From assembly GCA_900102385.1 (NCBI GenBank), contig FNBQ01000013.1:1-64000 (forward strand): a stretch of 64,000 bases of DNA, written 5' to 3'. A model generated the notes under the pieces. That model did no database searches. It worked only from the letters and a program-made list of their open reading frames with translations, and was not told where the DNA came from. Made by a program: the position numbers and the translations under genes. The stretch comes from Bacteroidales bacterium KHT7. GTDB lineage: Bacteria > Bacteroidota > Bacteroidia > Bacteroidales > Bacteroidaceae. Shown here in pieces: positions 62,167 to 64,000 of the stretch; the first letter of the stretch is position 1, and each line of letters opens with the position of its first letter.

Positions 62167-64000
62167 GCACCATCAACTTCGCGCTTTTTGTAGACTAAAC
62201 AATATCTGAAATTATTGCCAGCCTTGCTTGCCCATAGGTTGCCGAGTTTTATCTTCTTTTCGGCATCAAGATGGTCGCCTTTCGTTTCGAGCAAAACGAT
62301 TTTTCCTTTCTTCGTCTTAATTATGAAATCGGGATAATGATTTATGAAACCATTTATGCAGAAGCCTTTGCCTCGTTCGAGGTTGCGAGTCCAAAACTCA
62401 ACATTTTCGAGATTAGCAACATCGTTGATTACTTCGCGTTCAAAACCGTCTATATCGCCCTCTTTTTCGTAGAGCGACTTTGGCAATCCGCTGATTGTTT
62501 TCGTTGGCAGTATCTCGGCTGGCAATTGGTACGATTCTTCAGCGAAAATAAGATCTTTATCAACCATCTTATAAAACTGCTGTTCCTTGAAATCATTGCT
62601 CAACTGACGTATTTTCTCCCTTATCTTGTCGGCGTATGTATACTCATGATTTATGAGGTCTGAAAACTGCTCGTCGGAGAAACGTTCAACAACATGGCTT
62701 ATATAGATATCAATCTCCTTGTCGTTAATAGGATACATTTTTCCAATGATATTTTTCAGACGATAAGTACAGTTTTTTACGCGGTCTTTTTTGCGGCTTG
62801 GGTCGAGAATATAGTTTGCAATCCTTTCATGAACCTCGCCATCTACCTTCAGATATGTAGGTGTATGACTGTTGCTTGTCTCGTCCAAATCTATGCGATA
62901 CATCGATGTCTCTGCCGAATCGAAATCAATATTAGAATCTTCGTTGCCGAGTTTGAAATCTACCAACAGCGACTCAGCCTCAAACAGAGCCTTTTGGTGT
63001 ATCTCTATGAACAATTCGTTGGTCAGCTCCTGCGATTTGTCATCGCTCATAAACTGCGGTAATTTCAGCGAACGAGCCGACTCGCTGAACACTTCCTTCA
63101 TTTGGTATGCTTTCACTTGATTTTGCAATACGGTTGGAACATTAATCTTGTTATCATTCGCGCTTTGCTTCTCTTCTTTTTCGGCTTCCACTTTTACCTT
63201 GTCTAAGATATTGTCAACATCATTCTTAGGCAATTCTGAATCGACTTGAGGCACAGACGTTTCTACTTCGGACTGAGAAGAAAACGTTATTTTCCCGGCA
63301 TCCAAGTCGTCGTTTACGCAATTATCATTGGCTGGTTGTAGCTCAGAAGGAGAATCGAATAAGCTGCCAAAACTTTCGCTTGTCTGCGCAGGCTTTTCTT
63401 CTTTTGGCTTTTCAGACTCTGCCACCCTATAATCGTCATCGCTAAAACCAGCTCGGTTCAGACCTTTTACAATGTTGTCGAGCGTGTCGAGAAACTTGGG
63501 CGATGAGGTCAGAACGTAACTCATATTCAGCATAGCATTATTATTCTTGCGCACCCACGGCATACGCAGAACGCGACCGAGAATCTGCTCCACATCAACC
63601 GCCGACGAGCGGTCGGCAAGCGATGCAAGTATGTATGCAAACGGACAGTCCCAACCCTCTTTTAGAGCGTTGACGGTAATTATGTAGCGCACTTTGCAGT
63701 CGGGCGAAAGCAAATCTTCGTCTTTTATCTCGTTCAGATCGGCTGTTTTTATGCATATCTGCTCTTCGGGAATCTTCAGGTCGAGAAGCGTCTTTTTTAT
63801 CTTCTCATAGGTGATATTCTCCTCGCCAGTACGCGGTTGTGCCTGAAACAAAACGATAGGACGAATGTATTTACCGCCTTCTTTTTCAGCCTTTTTCGCC
63901 TCAGTCTCAAGGCGGCGTTGCAGCTCGAGTGCCGATGAAATTACATCGTTGCGGCTTTGGTGATTGTAGACAATCACGGGCAATTTCACCATGCACTCCT
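62124..64000 (-). CDS. Type III restriction-like helicase-nuclease (Res), 5' part beyond window
   Basis: The frame is open to the right edge; an ATG at 63992 exists, but the motif order shows it is internal. Present are the second RecA-like helicase half (VIVYNHQSRNDVISSALELQ, motif V LKEGWDCPFAYILAS, motif VI VEQILGRVLRMPWV). A long acidic linker follows (about 200-300 residues from the edge). Near the C-terminus is a PD-(D/E)xK nuclease motif (YPDFIIKTKKGKIVLLETKGD). This layout is that of Res subunits of type III restriction systems or related DEAD/DEAH defence proteins. The methylase partner, if any, would lie to the right. The nuclease residues look intact. Confidence 0.85.
   Translation of the reverse strand, partial: ECMVKLPVIVYNHQSRNDVISSALELQRRLETEAKKAEKEGGKYIRPIVLFQAQPRTGEENITYEKIKKTLLDLKIPEEQICIKTADLNEIKDEDLLSPDCKVRYIITVNALKEGWDCPFAYILASLADRSSAVDVEQILGRVLRMPWVRKNNNAMLNMSYVLTSSPKFLDTLDNIVKGLNRAGFSDDDYRVAESEKPKEEKPAQTSESFGSLFDSPSELQPANDNCVNDDLDAGKITFSSQSEVETSVPQVDSELPKNDVDNILDKVKVEAEKEEKQSANDNKINVPTVLQNQVKAYQMKEVFSESARSLKLPQFMSDDKSQELTNELFIEIHQKALFEAESLLVDFKLGNEDSNIDFDSAETSMYRIDLDETSNSHTPTYLKVDGEVHERIANYILDPSRKKDRVKNCTYRLKNIIGKMYPINDKEIDIYISHVVERFSDEQFSDLINHEYTYADKIREKIRQLSNDFKEQQFYKMVDKDLIFAEESYQLPAEILPTKTISGLPKSLYEKEGDIDGFEREVINDVANLENVEFWTRNLERGKGFCINGFINHYPDFIIKTKKGKIVLLETKGDHLDAEKKIKLGNLWASKAGNNFRYCLVYKKREVDGAYTKENFLEILKEL

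Overview
The window reads as a chromosome segment of a member of the Bacteroidales, probably a gut or rumen Prevotella-like organism. Four lines of evidence support this. Most transcription starts follow the Bacteroidetes promoter (TTTG, about 19 bases, TAnnTTTG). Shine-Dalgarno sequences are largely absent. The families are typical of the phylum: BspA-like LRR_5 proteins, DUF3078, an OmpP1/FadL-type porin, a BtuB-like TonB receptor, and a Rho with a long disordered insert. The genus is an inference; there is no rRNA or tRNA gene here to fix it.

Layout. 1-0.3 kb: the end of an IS1595-type element cut by the window edge. 0.3-6.1 kb: a BspA-like lipoprotein, a DUF3078 outer-membrane protein and two tandem MltF-like lytic transglycosylases. 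6.3-10.9 kb: a histidine operon hisGDCB behind a His-rich leader peptide and a candidate attenuator. 11-18 kb: a TonB_C/LRR protein with a frameshift in its signal peptide, an RSH (SpoT-like) enzyme with a degenerate synthetase half, and a metal-chelate/corrinoid uptake operon in which permease and ATPase are fused and an LRR gene is wedged between binding protein and permease. 18-25.3 kb: a surface-glycan locus (Wzx flippase, FdtA-type ketoisomerase, GNAT/FemAB-like acyltransferase, DegT aminotransferase, three glycosyltransferases). 25.3-44.5 kb: mostly housekeeping and envelope genes (FadL-like porin, phosphoesterase, Mfd, beta-helix secreted protein, TonB receptor, RidA, SGNH hydrolase, EamA transporter, ABC-F protein).

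44.6-49.5 kb is the least explained stretch. It holds a secreted glycan-binding/Hint (intein-fold) protein broken by two apparent frameshifts, convergent with a three-gene cluster. That cluster is two paralogous Cys-containing proteins of unknown function, whose 3' ends are almost identical in DNA, translationally overlapped with a small radical SAM enzyme. 49.6-57.7 kb: a KdgK-like sugar kinase, a membrane protein, a Uup-type ABC-F protein, Rho and a DASS/SLC13 carboxylate transporter. 57.8-59.9 kb: a candidate small RNA, then a ClbS/DfsB - chorismate mutase-DUF3781 - SAP/DUF6434 cluster. 59.9-64 kb: a hipBA module exactly framed by 73-bp direct repeats, one of which is the 3' end of a type III restriction-like helicase-nuclease gene that runs off the right edge.

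Four genes look broken by single-base changes in or beside short homopolymers (about 11.01, 44.77, 45.76 and 58.66 kb). Either these are real decay or phase variation, or the assembly carries homopolymer errors; the sequence alone cannot decide. No CRISPR array, rRNA or tRNA was seen.
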